64,000 nt of DNA from assembly GCA_029834535.1 (NCBI GenBank), contig JAQMWT010000099.1:62001-126000 (forward strand), read 5' to 3'. Origin of the DNA: Chrysophaeum taylorii. Taxonomy: Eukaryota > Sar > Pelagophyceae > Pelagomonadales > Pelagomonadaceae. The stretch's first letter is position 1, and each line of letters starts with the position of its first letter. The translations under genes and the position numbers were made by a program. The notes beneath the pieces are model-generated. The model was not told where the DNA came from and made no database searches. It saw only the letters and a program-made list of their open reading frames with translations. Of this stretch, positions 41,772-52,501 are shown piece after piece.

Positions 41772-42587
41772 TCAGAAGTTGGCGAAAAGGAAGGGGAAGA
41801 GGTCGACGACGGCCTTTTGGGTAGTAACCTCGAGAATCACGTACGCGAGGACGGCGAGCATCGCGATGCGACCGTGGCTGAGCTCGAGATCGCGGAGCAC
41901 CTTGCGGCCGACGGCGTCGTTGCCCACGAGGCCGTAAAGCCCGAGCGGATCAAAGTCCCAGTCGCCCGCCACACCCCATGGCCATTCGTCGGCGATAGGA
42001 GCGTAGTCCTGGCTGTGAATGTAGCCGTACAGGGTGGTTTTCTTGGGGGTCCCAAGCACGCGGATCTCCTGCAACGCGAACAGCGCGAAAAACCCTAAGA
42101 CGAAAATAAATGTCGGCGAGTCCAAGAGGTGGCCGTTCAGGAGGCTCGGGGCCCGGCCGTTGGACGCGAGGAGGAGATCGTCCCCTCGAAGCTCGGACAT
42201 GGGCCACCCCGCCGCGCACAGCATCGCCAAACGACAGTGGCGTACTTCTGATTCCATAAGACCGTACAATTCCTCGTTCGACGTTGCGAACCCCGCCGGG
42301 TCGAACCCGTAGTCGCCCGCGTGCGAGCCGTCGAGCAGAGCGGGTCGTTTCAACGCGGAAGACAGCGCCGACCGATCCATCCCCGCGTACCGCTTGAATC
42401 TCAGGCGCTGCTGACCCGTCGTCGTCGTCGTCGAGGGCTCGGATGCTTTCGCGACATCTGCTTCCGGTGCCGACGAAGCACCAGCAGATTCGGCGGTCTC
42501 GGGTGCCGTCATGACGCCGAGCCTCGTTGACTTCACCTCGGACGGCGCCTGGAACGCGCCCACAACGACGGCGAAAGCTAACAACAT
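41772..42587 (-). CDS. Light-harvesting chlorophyll-binding protein (LHC superfamily, red lineage)
   Basis: 271 residues from the ATG at 42587, chosen because MLLAFAVVVGAFQAPSE then forms a signal peptide with the AFxAP plastid-import motif; the frame is open to a further ATG at 42641. Helix 1 carries ESEVRHCRLAMLCAAGWPMSEL and helix 3 DLELSHGRIAMLAVLAYVILE, the paired chlorophyll-binding E-x2-H-x-R motifs (here the second is E-x-SHGR). Between them lie LLDGSHAGDYGFDPAGF, which precedes helix 1, and a middle helix (TFIFVLGFFALFALQEIRV). The long Ser/Thr/Ala-rich stretch before the mature domain is a transit-peptide-like region. Thylakoid antenna protein; whether Lhcr-, Lhcf- or RedCAP-type cannot be settled by eye. 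Head-to-head with eIF3b across 139 bp. Confidence 0.9.
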   Translation of the reverse strand: MLLAFAVVVGAFQAPSEVKSTRLGVMTAPETAESAGASSAPEADVAKASEPSTTTTTGQQRLRFKRYAGMDRSALSSALKRPALLDGSHAGDYGFDPAGFATSNEELYGLMESEVRHCRLAMLCAAGWPMSELRGDDLLLASNGRAPSLLNGHLLDSPTFIFVLGFFALFALQEIRVLGTPKKTTLYGYIHSQDYAPIADEWPWGVAGDWDFDPLGLYGLVGNDAVGRKVLRDLELSHGRIAMLAVLAYVILEVTTQKAVVDLFPFLFANF

Positions 42588-42726
42588 ATCGGTAGCGAGA
42601 CCACGTCGTAGATGGAGGCTACTCGACGTCACCAACCTCAATCCTTCTTCTTAGGGTTTAGAGTATAGATGTATAGGGTTAGTTGTGATATCGGGATCGG
42701 CGAAGAGACGACCACAACACATAATA
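42588..42726. promoter_or_regulatory. Divergent LHC/eIF3b promoter
   Basis: 139 bp between the two start codons. It contains two nearby copies of AGGGTTTAGAG/TAGGGTTAG (about 42653-42682). A bidirectional promoter is inferred from geometry. Confidence 0.5.
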
Positions 42727-44841
42727 ATGGCGTCGTCGTCGTCGTCGGGCGAGTACGCGGATGTGCCCCCCGAGATCTTGGAGTTTATGAGCGAGGACGA
42801 GGAGGAGGAGAGCGTGGAGGAGGAGGCGTTTGTGATGGATTGGGGGTCGGTGATTGTGGTGGACAATCTGCCGAAGATTCCGATGGCAAAATACGAAAAG
42901 CTGCTCGTGGTGCTGAAGCGTATCTTCGTGCAAACAGGGAACATCGTGCGTCTGGAAATGCCGTCGGAAGAGGAAAAGACGTTGGGGATTGCGTTCGTGG
43001 AGTTTTCGACGGTGGAGGAAGCGACCAAGGCCCTGCGGCTGACGGACGGGTACACGTTGGACAAGTCTCACGCGTTCAAGGTGAACGCGTACTCTATTCT
43101 GGATATGGTGTCGAAGCTGCCCGAGACGTGGGTGGCCGGGCGAAAACCTGATTTTCAAGCGCGGCTGAACCCGCACTCGTGGCTGAGCGATGGGCGGGAC
43201 CAGTTGGCGGTCCGGTACAATAACGAAACCGAGGTGCGGTGGGCGGAGCGAAACGCGGCGCCGTCTTTGGAGTATGGGGGGGAACGCGAGAAGCAGGGGG
43301 GATTGTATTGGTGCGAGATGTACGTCCAGTGGTCCCCGCAGGGGTCGTTGCTGGCGACGTTCCATAACAAGGGTATAGCGTTGTGGGGCGACGCCCGTTT
43401 TTCCAAGCAAGGTCGGTTCGCTCACTCGGGGGTGAAGCATCTGGATTTCTCGCCCTGCGAGAACTACATGATCACCACCGCAGAAGATAAGCGCGGGTGC
43501 GTTGTGTGGGACGTCCGGCTGCGACGGGAGATCCGGTCGTTCGATTTGGTGAAGCTAGCGCCCCACGCGCCGCCTCAGGTCGCGACGCCTCTATCGGAGG
43601 CGGCCCCGAGCCCGTCGCCGACGGCGTCCCAGCAGGCGGCGGCGGCGGCGGCGGCGGCGACGAAAATCGCGAGATTCCAGTGGAGCTACGACGACTCGTA
43701 CTGTGCGCGGCGCGCCAAGGACAAGTCGGGCAACACGATCATATCCATCTACGAGCTCCCGTCGATGATGCTGCTGGACAAGAAGTCGCTCAAGGCGGAC
43801 GGCGTCGTCGACTTCCAGTGGTCGCCCGCGGCCAACAAGCTCGCGTACTGGGCGCCCGAGCAGGGGAACACGCCCGCGCGCGTCACGATCGTCGAAATTC
43901 CGTCGCGTCGCGAGCTCAGGCAGAAGAATTTGGTGAAGGTGTCTGATTGTACGCTCTACTGGCACCCCGACGGCCAGTACCTGTGCGTCAAGGTCTTGCG
44001 ACACACCAAGTCGAAGAAGACGACCTTCACGTCGCTCGAACTCTTTCGCGTGAACGAAGCCCTCGTCCCGGTCGAGATGCTCGAGATGAAGTCGAACGTC
44101 GTCGCCTTGGCGTGGGAGCCGGGCGGTCACCGTTTCGCGGTCGTCGACGGCGAGCGAATCGTCTCCTTCTATTCGATGGCTGACAAGGCCGAAGTCAAAC
44201 TCGTGTTCGCGCTCGAGAATCGCCAGTGCAACGCTCTCTACTGGTCGCCGATGGGGGGCTACATCGTCTTGGCGGGCATCGGAGACGGCTTGGAAGGCAT
44301 CCTCGAGTTCTACGACGTCGACAACAAGTGGGGCAAGCAGGTCGAACACTACCGCGCGACTCAAGTCGCCTGGGACCCCTCGGGCAGAATCGTCGCCACC
44401 TCGGTCGTCCAGCCCCTCGAAGGCGCCTTCTTCAAGTTCCAGATGGACAACGGCTACAAGCTCTGGACCTTCCAAGGCCATCTTTTCCACGACTCCTCCT
44501 ACGAAAACATGTACCAGCTCACGTGGCGGCCCAGGCCCAAGTCCCTCCTCGACGCCGCGCAAAAGAAGACCATCGTCAAGAATCTCCGCAAGTACGAGCG
44601 CAAGTTTGCGCACGATGACAAGATGAAAGACATGGACCGCCAGAGGGAGTTGACTACCGAGAAGCGCGCCGCCAGACGCGCCTACCGCGACCTTCTCGCG
44701 CGCCGCAAGCAAGCCTACTTTGACTCCGAGGGTGTCCGCACTCGCATGCGCAACGGTATCGACGCCGACTCCGACGACTTTTACGTCGTCACCACCAACC
44801 ACAAGGAGATCCTCCTTTCCTCCAAGGATGAAATCTGCTAG
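42727..44841 (+). CDS. EIF3B: Translation initiation factor 3 subunit B
   Basis: 704 residues from MASSSSSGEY at 42727; a slightly longer open frame begins 42 bp upstream. After an acidic leader there is an RRM at about 41-120 (SVIVVDNLPKIP, GIAFVEFSTVEEATKAL). WD40-type β-propeller strands follow, with FSPCENYMITTAED, YWHPDGQYLCVKV, FAVVDGERIVSFY and CNALYWSPMGGYIVLAGIGDG typical of eIF3b. The C-terminus is basic and helical (KKTIVKNLRKYERKFAHDDK), the region that contacts eIF3i/g. The order and length match the family (human ~814, yeast ~763 residues). An Ala run at about 305-313 comes from a GCG repeat. Scaffold of the eIF3 complex on the 40S ribosome. Single exon. Confidence 0.96.
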   Translation: MASSSSSGEYADVPPEILEFMSEDEEEESVEEEAFVMDWGSVIVVDNLPKIPMAKYEKLLVVLKRIFVQTGNIVRLEMPSEEEKTLGIAFVEFSTVEEATKALRLTDGYTLDKSHAFKVNAYSILDMVSKLPETWVAGRKPDFQARLNPHSWLSDGRDQLAVRYNNETEVRWAERNAAPSLEYGGEREKQGGLYWCEMYVQWSPQGSLLATFHNKGIALWGDARFSKQGRFAHSGVKHLDFSPCENYMITTAEDKRGCVVWDVRLRREIRSFDLVKLAPHAPPQVATPLSEAAPSPSPTASQQAAAAAAAATKIARFQWSYDDSYCARRAKDKSGNTIISIYELPSMMLLDKKSLKADGVVDFQWSPAANKLAYWAPEQGNTPARVTIVEIPSRRELRQKNLVKVSDCTLYWHPDGQYLCVKVLRHTKSKKTTFTSLELFRVNEALVPVEMLEMKSNVVALAWEPGGHRFAVVDGERIVSFYSMADKAEVKLVFALENRQCNALYWSPMGGYIVLAGIGDGLEGILEFYDVDNKWGKQVEHYRATQVAWDPSGRIVATSVVQPLEGAFFKFQMDNGYKLWTFQGHLFHDSSYENMYQLTWRPRPKSLLDAAQKKTIVKNLRKYERKFAHDDKMKDMDRQRELTTEKRAARRAYRDLLARRKQAYFDSEGVRTRMRNGIDADSDDFYVVTTNHKEILLSSKDEIC

Positions 44842-45420
44842 ACATATTCCCTTTTCTGACGGGAACGCTGCTTTCTCGGTCGGTCGGTCGGTCGGTCGGT
44901 CGGTCGGTCGGTCGAAATTGTTGTAAAGCCACGTACGCATGCCGCGACGGTAGTTAACTTGTGGATTCCTTGTTTTATGTTGCCGCATTTTTACTTGCTC
45001 TTAAGCGGTGCTAGTTTTTCTCGATAACAAGTCAGAAGTAACGGCGTCACACCTTCTTTTTCTCCAGAGAAAAACTTTTCACCATCATATACCGATGGAG
45101 TATTAAGTCAACCTCCACGCGCCCTCTATGGCGTTCGGCTCGCCCTCTTTGGCACAGAACGAACGAACGAACGAACGAATTATACGGCGGTGAGCAGAGA
45201 TGCGCACAAAACAAATAATAAGAAACAAAAATGGAGCGGAGCGACACCCAACAAATACGATATGCTAGCAAGAGACGTGCGCGATACCATGCCCACGTGC
45301 ACGTCAAAGCCTGCAAGAGGCAAGCGTCACTAGACCCACCTCGTCCCAACTCCCACAGCAAACTTACGTACGTCCTCGCTCTCAAGAGGCACGCGTGGTA
45401 TTCGCTCTGTATTGCTTTGA
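44842..45420. other. Intergenic with TCGG and GAAC microsatellites
   Basis: A (TCGG)n run at about 44876-44915 and a (GAAC)n run at about 45156-45180. No gene seen; ORFs crossing it are antisense or composition-driven. Confidence 0.6.
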
Positions 45421-45440
45421 GGGTGGTGTTAAGAAACACC
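45421..45440 (-). terminator. Histone mRNA 3' stem-loop, H2A copy 2
   Basis: Minus strand GGTGTT-TCTT-AACACC-ACCC, 25 nt beyond the H2A stop. Confidence 0.9.
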
Positions 45441-45465
45441 GGTGTGTGCTGTGGAATGAAGGTGT

Positions 45466-45864
45466 TCAAGAGGATGTGGCCTTGGACTTTGATTTTTTTG
45501 GGAGAAGGACGGCGTGGATGTTCGGGAGGACGCCGCCCGAGGCGATCGTGACGCCGCCGAGGAGCTTGTTAAGTTCCTCGTCGTTTCGAACAGCTAGCTG
45601 GAGATGCCGCGGGATAATGCGAGACTTCTTGTTGTCGCGCGCCGCGTTGCCCGCGAGCTCGAGGATCTCGGCACAGAGGTACTCGAGGACGGCAGCGAGG
45701 TAAACTGGAGCGCCGGCGCCGATGCGCGTCGCGTACTTGCCTTGCTTGAGGTAGCGGCCGACGCGGCCCACGGGGAACTGAAGCCCCGCCTTGGTAGACT
45801 TAGTGGTCGACTTGCCCGTGCCGGTCTTGCCCTTGCCGCGTCCGCCCTTGCCTTTGCCCGACAT
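45466..45864 (-). CDS. Histone H2A (copy 2)
   Basis: 132-residue canonical H2A, identical to copy 1 except for a two-residue-shorter Gly-Thr tail ([10 protein letters not shown]). Same acidic patch and KATSS end, no H2A.X motif. Single exon. Head-to-head with the linker histone gene across 183 bp, so the two are probably co-regulated in S phase. Confidence 0.97.
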   Translation of the reverse strand: MSGKGKGGRGKGKTGTGKSTTKSTKAGLQFPVGRVGRYLKQGKYATRIGAGAPVYLAAVLEYLCAEILELAGNAARDNKKSRIIPRHLQLAVRNDEELNKLLGGVTIASGGVLPNIHAVLLPKKSKSKATSS

Positions 45865-46047
45865 GATGATGCTCGGGTGTTGTGATTATGATTGAAGCCG
45901 TTACTATAGGTTTAGGAGTAGTTTCGATCTTGCGCGATCTGGCACCTGTCTTGCGGACTTGAAAACCTCGATCCCGTTGAGCGCTACAATTGAAGAATAA
46001 TCAAACAGAAAACGATCGTACGCCATTCAGACAAGCCCAGCATCGAC
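45865..46047. promoter_or_regulatory. Divergent H2A/H1 promoter
   Basis: 183 bp. Contains TGCGCGATCT at 45931-45940, matching the CGCGATCT part of the H2A copy 1 promoter, and GATCCCGTTGAGCGC further right. Function inferred from position. Confidence 0.5.
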
Positions 46048-46662
46048 ATGTCGCGGAACCCGAGCTACATCAGCATCATCCAGGAGGCCCTCACGAGCGA
46101 TGGGTCCCGCAAGGGAATGTCGCTTCCGGCGCTCAAGAAGTACTTCCAGGAGGAGCACAAGGACCTCAATTTCCAGCCTCACCTCCTCCGCAAGGCCCTC
46201 AAGTCGGGCGTCGAAAAGGACGTCCTCAAGCAGACCAAGTCGCACTATCGCTTGGCGCCGGAGTACAAGAAAAAAGCCTCTAAGGAGACCGAAAAGAAGG
46301 AGCCCAAAACCGAGAAGAAGGCGACGACGACCAAGAAGGCGTCAGAGACAAAGAAACCGGCTACGAAGAAGCCTGCGGCCGCCGGAAAGAAGCCCGCTGT
46401 AGCGAAGAAGACTACCGACAAGAAGCCCGCAGCTGCGAAGAAGCCTGCCGCAAAAAAAACCGCCGCTGCCATGTCGGTAGCGAAAAAGCCTGCGGCGGCC
46501 AAGGCCACCACCAAGAAGGCCACCACCAAGAAGGCCACCACCAAGAAGGCCACCACCAAGAAGGCCACCACCACCAAGACAACCACCACCGCCGCCAAGC
46601 GAAAATCCGCCGCCTCAAAGAAACCCGCCACCAAGGCAAAGAAAGCCAAGACCTCCGACTAA
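46048..46662 (+). CDS. Linker histone H1
   Basis: 204 residues. Residues ~3-72 form the winged-helix globular domain of H1/H5: NPSYISIIQEALTSDGSRKG, SLPALKKYF, HLLRKALKSGVEKDVLKQT and SHYRLAPEYK. The remaining ~130 residues are an extremely Lys/Ala/Thr-rich tail with degenerate KPAAKK and repeated KKATT units; the KATTKKATTKK part (about 46503-46570) is a 15-bp DNA tandem repeat. Binds linker DNA at the nucleosome dyad. Single exon. Unusually for H1 outside animals, it is followed by the same 3' stem-loop as the core histones. Confidence 0.95.
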   Translation: MSRNPSYISIIQEALTSDGSRKGMSLPALKKYFQEEHKDLNFQPHLLRKALKSGVEKDVLKQTKSHYRLAPEYKKKASKETEKKEPKTEKKATTTKKASETKKPATKKPAAAGKKPAVAKKTTDKKPAAAKKPAAKKTAAAMSVAKKPAAAKATTKKATTKKATTKKATTKKATTTKTTTTAAKRKSAASKKPATKAKKAKTSD

Positions 46663-46681
46663 ATCCCCTCCTCGAATCTAC

Positions 46682-46701
46682 GGTGTTTCCGAACACCACC
46701 C
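46682..46701 (+). terminator. Histone mRNA 3' stem-loop, H1
   Basis: GGTGTT-TCCG-AACACC-ACCC, 19 nt after the H1 stop. The loop differs from those of all core histones in the window. Confidence 0.9.
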
Positions 46702-47165
46702 TCATCAGAATCAGGACGCAGCGGCGCCTCGTTAACTAGAGGAGCGCTATGTATAATTTTGCATTTCGACGTGGCGGTGTGAGGTGAGTAAATAAGCTAC
46801 GGGTTTGACGGTATTCGGCGGTCGGTTTCGTCGTCGTCGTCGACTCACGACTCTGCTTCCAGTCCAAGTACCCCGTGGGTCAACGGCCCAATCATGGCGT
46901 TTTCGCTTTGCGGCGCGCTGCGCTCCGCAACCGCACAACAGACCGCGCACACACGTATAGGGTTTTTAAACTCGATGCTCCCTACCTATAATTGTAGGTA
47001 ACCCACCCTTTTATTAGCTTACCAGTCGACCTTAAAAACAAAGCAGCAGATCGTTCGCAAAGCATCACTTAACGAGGTGCGGCGTGCAGTCCTTAGAGCG
47101 TGTGTCGCTCGCTGCGAATCCTCCCTATATCCATCCTTCCTCCCTCGCAGCAACAAATCATCATC
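46702..47165 (+). promoter_or_regulatory. H2A copy 3 upstream region
   Basis: Contains a reverse CCAAT box (GGCCCAATCATGG, about 46886-46898) and a GC-rich CTTTGCGGCGCGCTGCGCTCCGC block (about 46905-46927) that resembles the GAAGCGCAGCGCGC block of H2A copy 1. (CGT)n-like run at about 46829-46843. No other gene. Confidence 0.4.
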
Positions 47166-47570
47166 ATGTCGGGCAAAGGCAAGGGCGGACGCGGCAAGGG
47201 CAAGACCGGCACGGGCACCGGCAAGACGACTACCAAGTCTACCAAGGCGGGGCTTCAGTTCCCCGTGGGCCGCGTCGGCCGCTACCTCAAGCAAGGTAAG
47301 TACGCGACGCGCATCGGCGCCGGCGCTCCAGTTTACCTCGCTGCCGTCCTCGAGTACCTCTGTGCCGAGATCCTCGAGCTCGCGGGCAACGCGGCGCGCG
47401 ACAACAAGAAGTCTCGCATCATCCCGCGGCATCTCCAGCTAGCTGTTCGAAACGACGAGGAACTTAACAAGCTCCTCGGCGGCGTCACGATCGCCTCGGG
47501 CGGCGTCCTCCCGAACATCCACGCCGTCCTTCTCCCAAAAAAATCAAAGTCCAAGGCCACATCCTCTTGA
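47166..47570 (+). CDS. Histone H2A (copy 3)
   Basis: 134-residue canonical H2A, start chosen at MSGKGKGG; the frame is open 22 codons further upstream but those residues are unrelated. Differs from copy 1 by Thr for Ser in the tail (GKTTTK). Single exon, 3' stem-loop follows. Confidence 0.97.
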   Translation: MSGKGKGGRGKGKTGTGTGKTTTKSTKAGLQFPVGRVGRYLKQGKYATRIGAGAPVYLAAVLEYLCAEILELAGNAARDNKKSRIIPRHLQLAVRNDEELNKLLGGVTIASGGVLPNIHAVLLPKKSKSKATSS

Positions 47571-47595
47571 ACACCTTCATTCCACAGCACACACC

Positions 47596-47615
47596 GGTGT
47601 TTCTTAACACCACCC
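47596..47615 (+). terminator. Histone mRNA 3' stem-loop, H2A copy 3
   Basis: GGTGTT-TCTT-AACACC-ACCC, 25 nt after the stop. Same TCTT loop as the other H2A genes. Confidence 0.9.
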
Positions 47616-47828
47616 TTTAAAGAGAACATTTAAGTTTGAAACCGAGTACGCGGGAAACAACGTGCTAGTCGTGTTTCCCTTGAGCAGAGGCATCATCTCT
47701 TGTAGAGCGTGGTGCTTCTGGCGAGTGGAGCGCGTTGACTGCGGTACAAGACGTCCCTCTAGATTTTCTGCCTTGAGGCGCATTGCGCGCCTTACCTCTG
47801 ATTTAGTGTCTTGCGAGTGCAGGACGTA
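47616..47828. other. Spacer between H2A and helicase unit C
   Basis: Nothing recognised. Confidence 0.5.
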
Positions 47829-48875
47829 AAGGTTAGCGGCGTGTGCGGATCAAAGCAGCTTAGATTGGCGGGGGTGAAAGCGACGAGCTCAAAGGAGAGT
47901 GGGGTGAGTGGGTGTGAGCACGAGTGGGTTTACGCCGAGCGTTCTGGGGTTAGAGATTGGGACTAGGTGAACTTACTGGCCAGGTGAACTTACTGGGGTT
48001 AGAGATTGGGACTAGGTGAACTTAGTGGTTACTCTAAAACCCTAGTAAGCGTGTAGACGCCGGGAGGGGGCTTATCGGTATTACGCAGCACACATGTGGG
48101 GTAGGTTGGAGTCGTCGACCCAGAAGAGTATATCCTCGGGGTTGCCGATCGACAGAGAGCCACGTAGAGCTGGACGTGGCAGAAGACGGGCTTGGGCAAG
48201 AGAACGCCGACCTCGCGGGGCGTCTGGCCCTGGCTCTTGTTGATCGTTTGGCGTCGGCGGGCCTTAAGGGATGCTGGTTCGAGGAGCCTCGGTGACACGA
48301 CACGATCGATCACGTATCTGGTACCGTTGCAGTGGCCGTGCGACGGGTCGAGGTTGCGAACCCCTTAAGCTCGCGCTCCAAGTCAGCATGCCGTTGGTTG
48401 TCAGGGAGTTGAAAACTCGACAGTAAAGAGCGAGGCGTCGTCTTCCGACCCAACCTAGTCGCCGAAAAGAACTCCGACGCCTCGTCTCCAGGAAAAAAAG
48501 GCCGCGGTCATGCGCGCGTTGTCAGCATCGACAACATCGTTTCGACGGGGCGTGAGAATGGCGCGCTGGCTAAAAGAGCCGCCGCGGGTCGTGGAAATAG
48601 TCCGCGAGGTCGCCGTCGACGGCTTGGAGGATCAATGTTTGGCTGATGCGTCTACCTGAGCCTTACCCTGATTCCGGGGACTCTACGACACACACCCCCC
48701 TTCTTACTAGAATCTTGCAGTCGACATTTAAAGACTCTACCCCACGAAACCACACACATCCTTCACGCACCACACATACACACACCCCTCTTGGCAGTCG
48801 ACCTTTAAAGACAAACTCTTAGCAGTCGACCTTTAAAGACAAACAAAGAGACGAACATTTGCCAATTAGTAGTAA
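47829..48875 (-). mobile_element. Helitron/PIF1-type helicase relic unit C
   Basis: A single solitary unit in the same orientation as array A. GTGAACTTACTGG repeats at about 47960-48050, helicase pieces at about 48055-48640 (TINKSQGQTPREVGVLLPKP, GTRYMI) with the same internal deletion, and a TTAAAGAC/GCAGTCGAC repeat region to about 48840. More diverged than A and B units (extra small indels). It lies between H2A copy 3 and H2B copy 2. Confidence 0.72.
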
Positions 48876-49153
48876 AGATCTGACTATTGACTCGACATTA
48901 CCGCCTAGAGATTCCCAGTCTCTCGCGCCGAGGTCGACGACAAAGTCGCGTAGCCCAGTCTCAAATCCTATGCAAAGTAGGCCATGCCATTCACGCATAC
49001 ATTCCACTTCCGGCACTCATCATTTCACCCTGTTGCAAAGTTAGTTCTGATCGCCAACTGGTAGCCGAATAGCCTGGCTCAAGCGCAAGCTGTGCACGTC
49101 CAGACGCTCGTCTATACTCCTTGCTATAAACGAACGATAGTCTAGCCATACGA
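48876..49153. other. Spacer between helicase unit C and H2B
   Basis: Nothing recognised. Confidence 0.5.
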
Positions 49154-49173
49154 GGGTGGTGTTGGAAAACACC
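49154..49173 (-). terminator. Histone mRNA 3' stem-loop, H2B copy 2
   Basis: Minus strand GGTGTT-TTCC-AACACC-ACCC. Left limit of the second H2B-H4-H3 block; similarity to the first block ends here. Confidence 0.9.
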
Positions 49174-49208
49174 GTTGATGTTGTGTGTGGGGACCCGGGG
49201 GTCGCTGC

Positions 49209-49562
49209 TCACGTTGACGAGGTGAACTTGGTGACGGCCTTTGTGCCCTCGGAGACAGCGTGCTTCGAGAGCTCGCCAGGAAGCATGAGGCGGACGGCAG
49301 TTTGGATCTCGCGAGACGAAAGCGTCTGCTTCTTGGAGTACCTCGACAGCTTGGATGCCTCGAGGGCGATGCGCTCGAAGATGTCGTTGATGAACGAATT
49401 CATGATCGACATGCCCTTCTTCGAGATGCCCGTGTCTGGATGGACTTGCTTGAGCACACGGTAGATGTAGGTCGAGTACGACTCGACGCGCGCCTTCTTC
49501 TTCTTCCCCTCGGCGGCCTTCTTTGGGGCCTTGGCGGATTTTTTGGACGGAGTTTTGGCCAT
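49209..49562 (-). CDS. Histone H2B (copy 2)
   Basis: 117 residues, protein identical to copy 1 (7322-7675). Start chosen at MAKTPSKK; the frame is open upstream for 42 further codons of leader-like sequence. Single exon, part of the inverted duplicate block. Confidence 0.97.
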   Translation of the reverse strand: MAKTPSKKSAKAPKKAAEGKKKKARVESYSTYIYRVLKQVHPDTGISKKGMSIMNSFINDIFERIALEASKLSRYSKKQTLSSREIQTAVRLMLPGELSKHAVSEGTKAVTKFTSST

Positions 49563-49866
49563 GATGTCGCTAGTGTTTGTCTGCGCTCGAGAACGATCAG
49601 GAGCGAGGATCAAAGAGCACAACAACAGCAACACTACTCGCCCAAAGATAATAAGGACGAAGGGAGTAGGCTTGGTGAGGGAACGCACCTGCTCGAAGTT
49701 TGGTTTTGTGTTTGCTCGTTAGGGTTGTTTTTAGCAACGCTTTTTATCAATCAACGGTTTCTTGTGGTGCTGCGAAGCGTGGCGCGCCAATATTGAGGAC
49801 TCAAAAGCTCGGCCTACGTAATTTGAATACTTTCGTTAATGTACTCGCAATAACGGACTACCATCC
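49563..49866 (-). promoter_or_regulatory. H2B copy 2 upstream region
   Basis: Near-identical to 7019-7321 in inverted orientation and shares its TTGGCGCGCCA element (complement at about 49779-49794). Confidence 0.5.
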
Positions 49867-50053
49867 ATCCAAAACGAAGCCCTTCGAACCAGGAACGGCG
49901 CATCGAGGCGGGCTGCGAGTCGAAGAGAGAGAGTGCGTACGCCGCCCCACGTCAGAATCGGATACTCTCGTGTATGACACGCCTCTAGTTACCTTCGTTC
50001 GCAGTCTTTTCGAGCAGCCGGCACAATGTCATCGCGGACTTGTGCTGCGGGAT
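49867..50053. other. Conserved non-coding island in H4-H2B spacer, copy 2
   Basis: Inverted counterpart of 6831-7018, differing at about four positions. Contains CCACGTCA at 49947-49954. A plus-strand frame runs through it but the differences between copies do not show a synonymous bias. Confidence 0.45.
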
Positions 50054-50278
50054 TTAGAGGATTCCACTGTTCCACGCCCTCGAGGTGACAATACAATCGC
50101 AGGAAGATGAACACCCACCTGGACACCCAGAAATAGTAGTATCTTCCTTCGATGGTTCTGTCTATATTCCTAACGTTTAAGGTCCTTATGTGCATCGCCA
50201 GAATTTCTGCCCTCGTCGGGCGTACATTTCAAATACGAACAAAACAAATTCACAAAGCATGATCGTAATCCGAAACGG
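50054..50278. other. H4-H2B spacer copy 2, diverged part
   Basis: Homologous to 6605-6830 in inverted orientation, clearly less similar than the neighbouring island. No gene seen. Confidence 0.5.
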
Positions 50279-50298
50279 GGGTGGTGTTCGAAAACACC
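50279..50298 (-). terminator. Histone mRNA 3' stem-loop, H4 copy 2
   Basis: Minus strand GGTGTT-TTCG-AACACC-ACCC, same TTCG loop as H4 copy 1. Confidence 0.9.
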
Positions 50299-50355
50299 GG
50301 TGGGTGGTGGTCGAAGCCGTGCGGCTTCTTGATGTTGAGACGACGACATTGCCGC

Positions 50356-51329
<974 letters not shown>

Positions 51330-51383
51330 GCCACTCAATTACCTCGTCGCCGAGCTATGACGACAACCAAGCGACCCATCATC

Positions 51384-51403
51384 GGTGTTTCTTAACACCA
51401 CCC
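51384..51403 (+). terminator. Histone mRNA 3' stem-loop, H3 copy 2
   Basis: GGTGTT-TCTT-AACACC-ACCC, 54 nt after the stop; right limit of the duplicated block. Confidence 0.9.
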
Positions 51404-51610
51404 AAGACGACGATATGTGCATTGCGCAAGCAAGCCTGTCCAATTAGAGTAGACCACGCTTATACATGTTCGGATCGGTGTGATCCATTATCTGTGCATG
51501 TGCGTTATCATCAGGAACTTAACATCGCGGTGAACGTGTGTTTAGACGAGTGCCCTGTCGTTTGTTTCTGAAGCGAGACCTATGTAGGGTAAGGGTCAAG
51601 TAGTATCAAC
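51404..51610. other. Spacer H3 to NDUFA2
   Basis: Nothing recognised. Confidence 0.5.
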
Positions 51611-51976
51611 ATGGCGTGGCGCGCGACGATATCGAGGCAACTCCACGAAATAAAGATTCTCATCTCAAACGGGAGCGATGGAATCAACGCCCCTGTCAAG
51701 AGTTTCCTCGTGAAAAACTATCATCATCTCAAGACGCTCAATCCTAAGTTTCCGTTTCTAATCCGGAGCTACAACGGTGATCCTGTACTCGTCGCGCGGT
51801 ATGGATTTGGCGTTGAGGAAACCAAGTCGCTGACGGGGCTCGACGAAGCGCAGATCGAGGAGGCCTTCAAGGATCTCGTCAAGCTCGGCGACAAGTACCC
51901 GCGCGCCTGGCCGATCAGTGAGGACTTGCCTCCCGTGGTTGTCAACGCCATTTCCACCGACGTCGGTTTCGACTGA
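51611..51976 (+). CDS. NDUFA2: NADH:ubiquinone oxidoreductase subunit NDUFA2 (B8)
   Basis: 121 residues, the usual size of the B8 subunit (~100). The L51/S25/CI-B8 thioredoxin-like fold is seen as QLHEIKILISNGSDG, SFLVKNYHHLKTLNPKFPFLIRS and PVLVARYGFGVEETKSLTGL. It is an accessory subunit of the peripheral (N-module) arm of mitochondrial complex I. The C-terminus is about 20 residues longer than the animal protein (YPRAWPISEDLPPVVVN). No cleaved presequence is expected in this family. Single exon, first ATG. Confidence 0.9.
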   Translation: MAWRATISRQLHEIKILISNGSDGINAPVKSFLVKNYHHLKTLNPKFPFLIRSYNGDPVLVARYGFGVEETKSLTGLDEAQIEEAFKDLVKLGDKYPRAWPISEDLPPVVVNAISTDVGFD

Positions 51977-52501
51977 GATCGGTTGGTCGAAGAGGATGCT
52001 ATGATACGTCCAGTCTCCTTATTTTCGAGAAGTTGGTTTGTTGGTGCTTGGTCGCCGTGCGGGACTACCTGCATTTTGCGAGGGACTGGAGAAGAAGAAG
52101 ATTGTAAAAGGGGACTTTTTCTGAAAGGGGGCGGGGCAACACGCCTAAAAGACAGGCAGAGAGGATGGGGAGGGACGAAGCGGCCGCCTTGGCTGGCGAC
52201 TGGGGAGGGTTGGTAGGGGAGAAAACTTCAAGGAACGGAAAGGGAAAAGCTACAACTTTTTGATGCGGTCCGTTTGAAGCGGTATACTCCATCATCTCTG
52301 TTGATGAAATGATGATGGTGCGTGTTAGGGTAAGTATAATGTCATATGCCGGTACATGGTAGCGGACACACACAGTACGAGGTACCGGCACCAATCTACC
52401 AACAATCTCTTTGAAATCTCTGGCGGAATTCGTAATCGCCCTCTCATTGGCTATAGCACGTCAGAAAAAAAAGGATTTGCCGCTTAGAGATAGGTAGATA
52501 G
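51977..52501. other. Intergenic, nothing recognised
   Basis: Short ORFs without motifs; a GATAGGTAGATAGATG run precedes the U-box gene. Confidence 0.5.

Noticed and set aside
43591-44988. 465-codon minus-strand ORF
   Set aside because: Antisense shadow of eIF3b.
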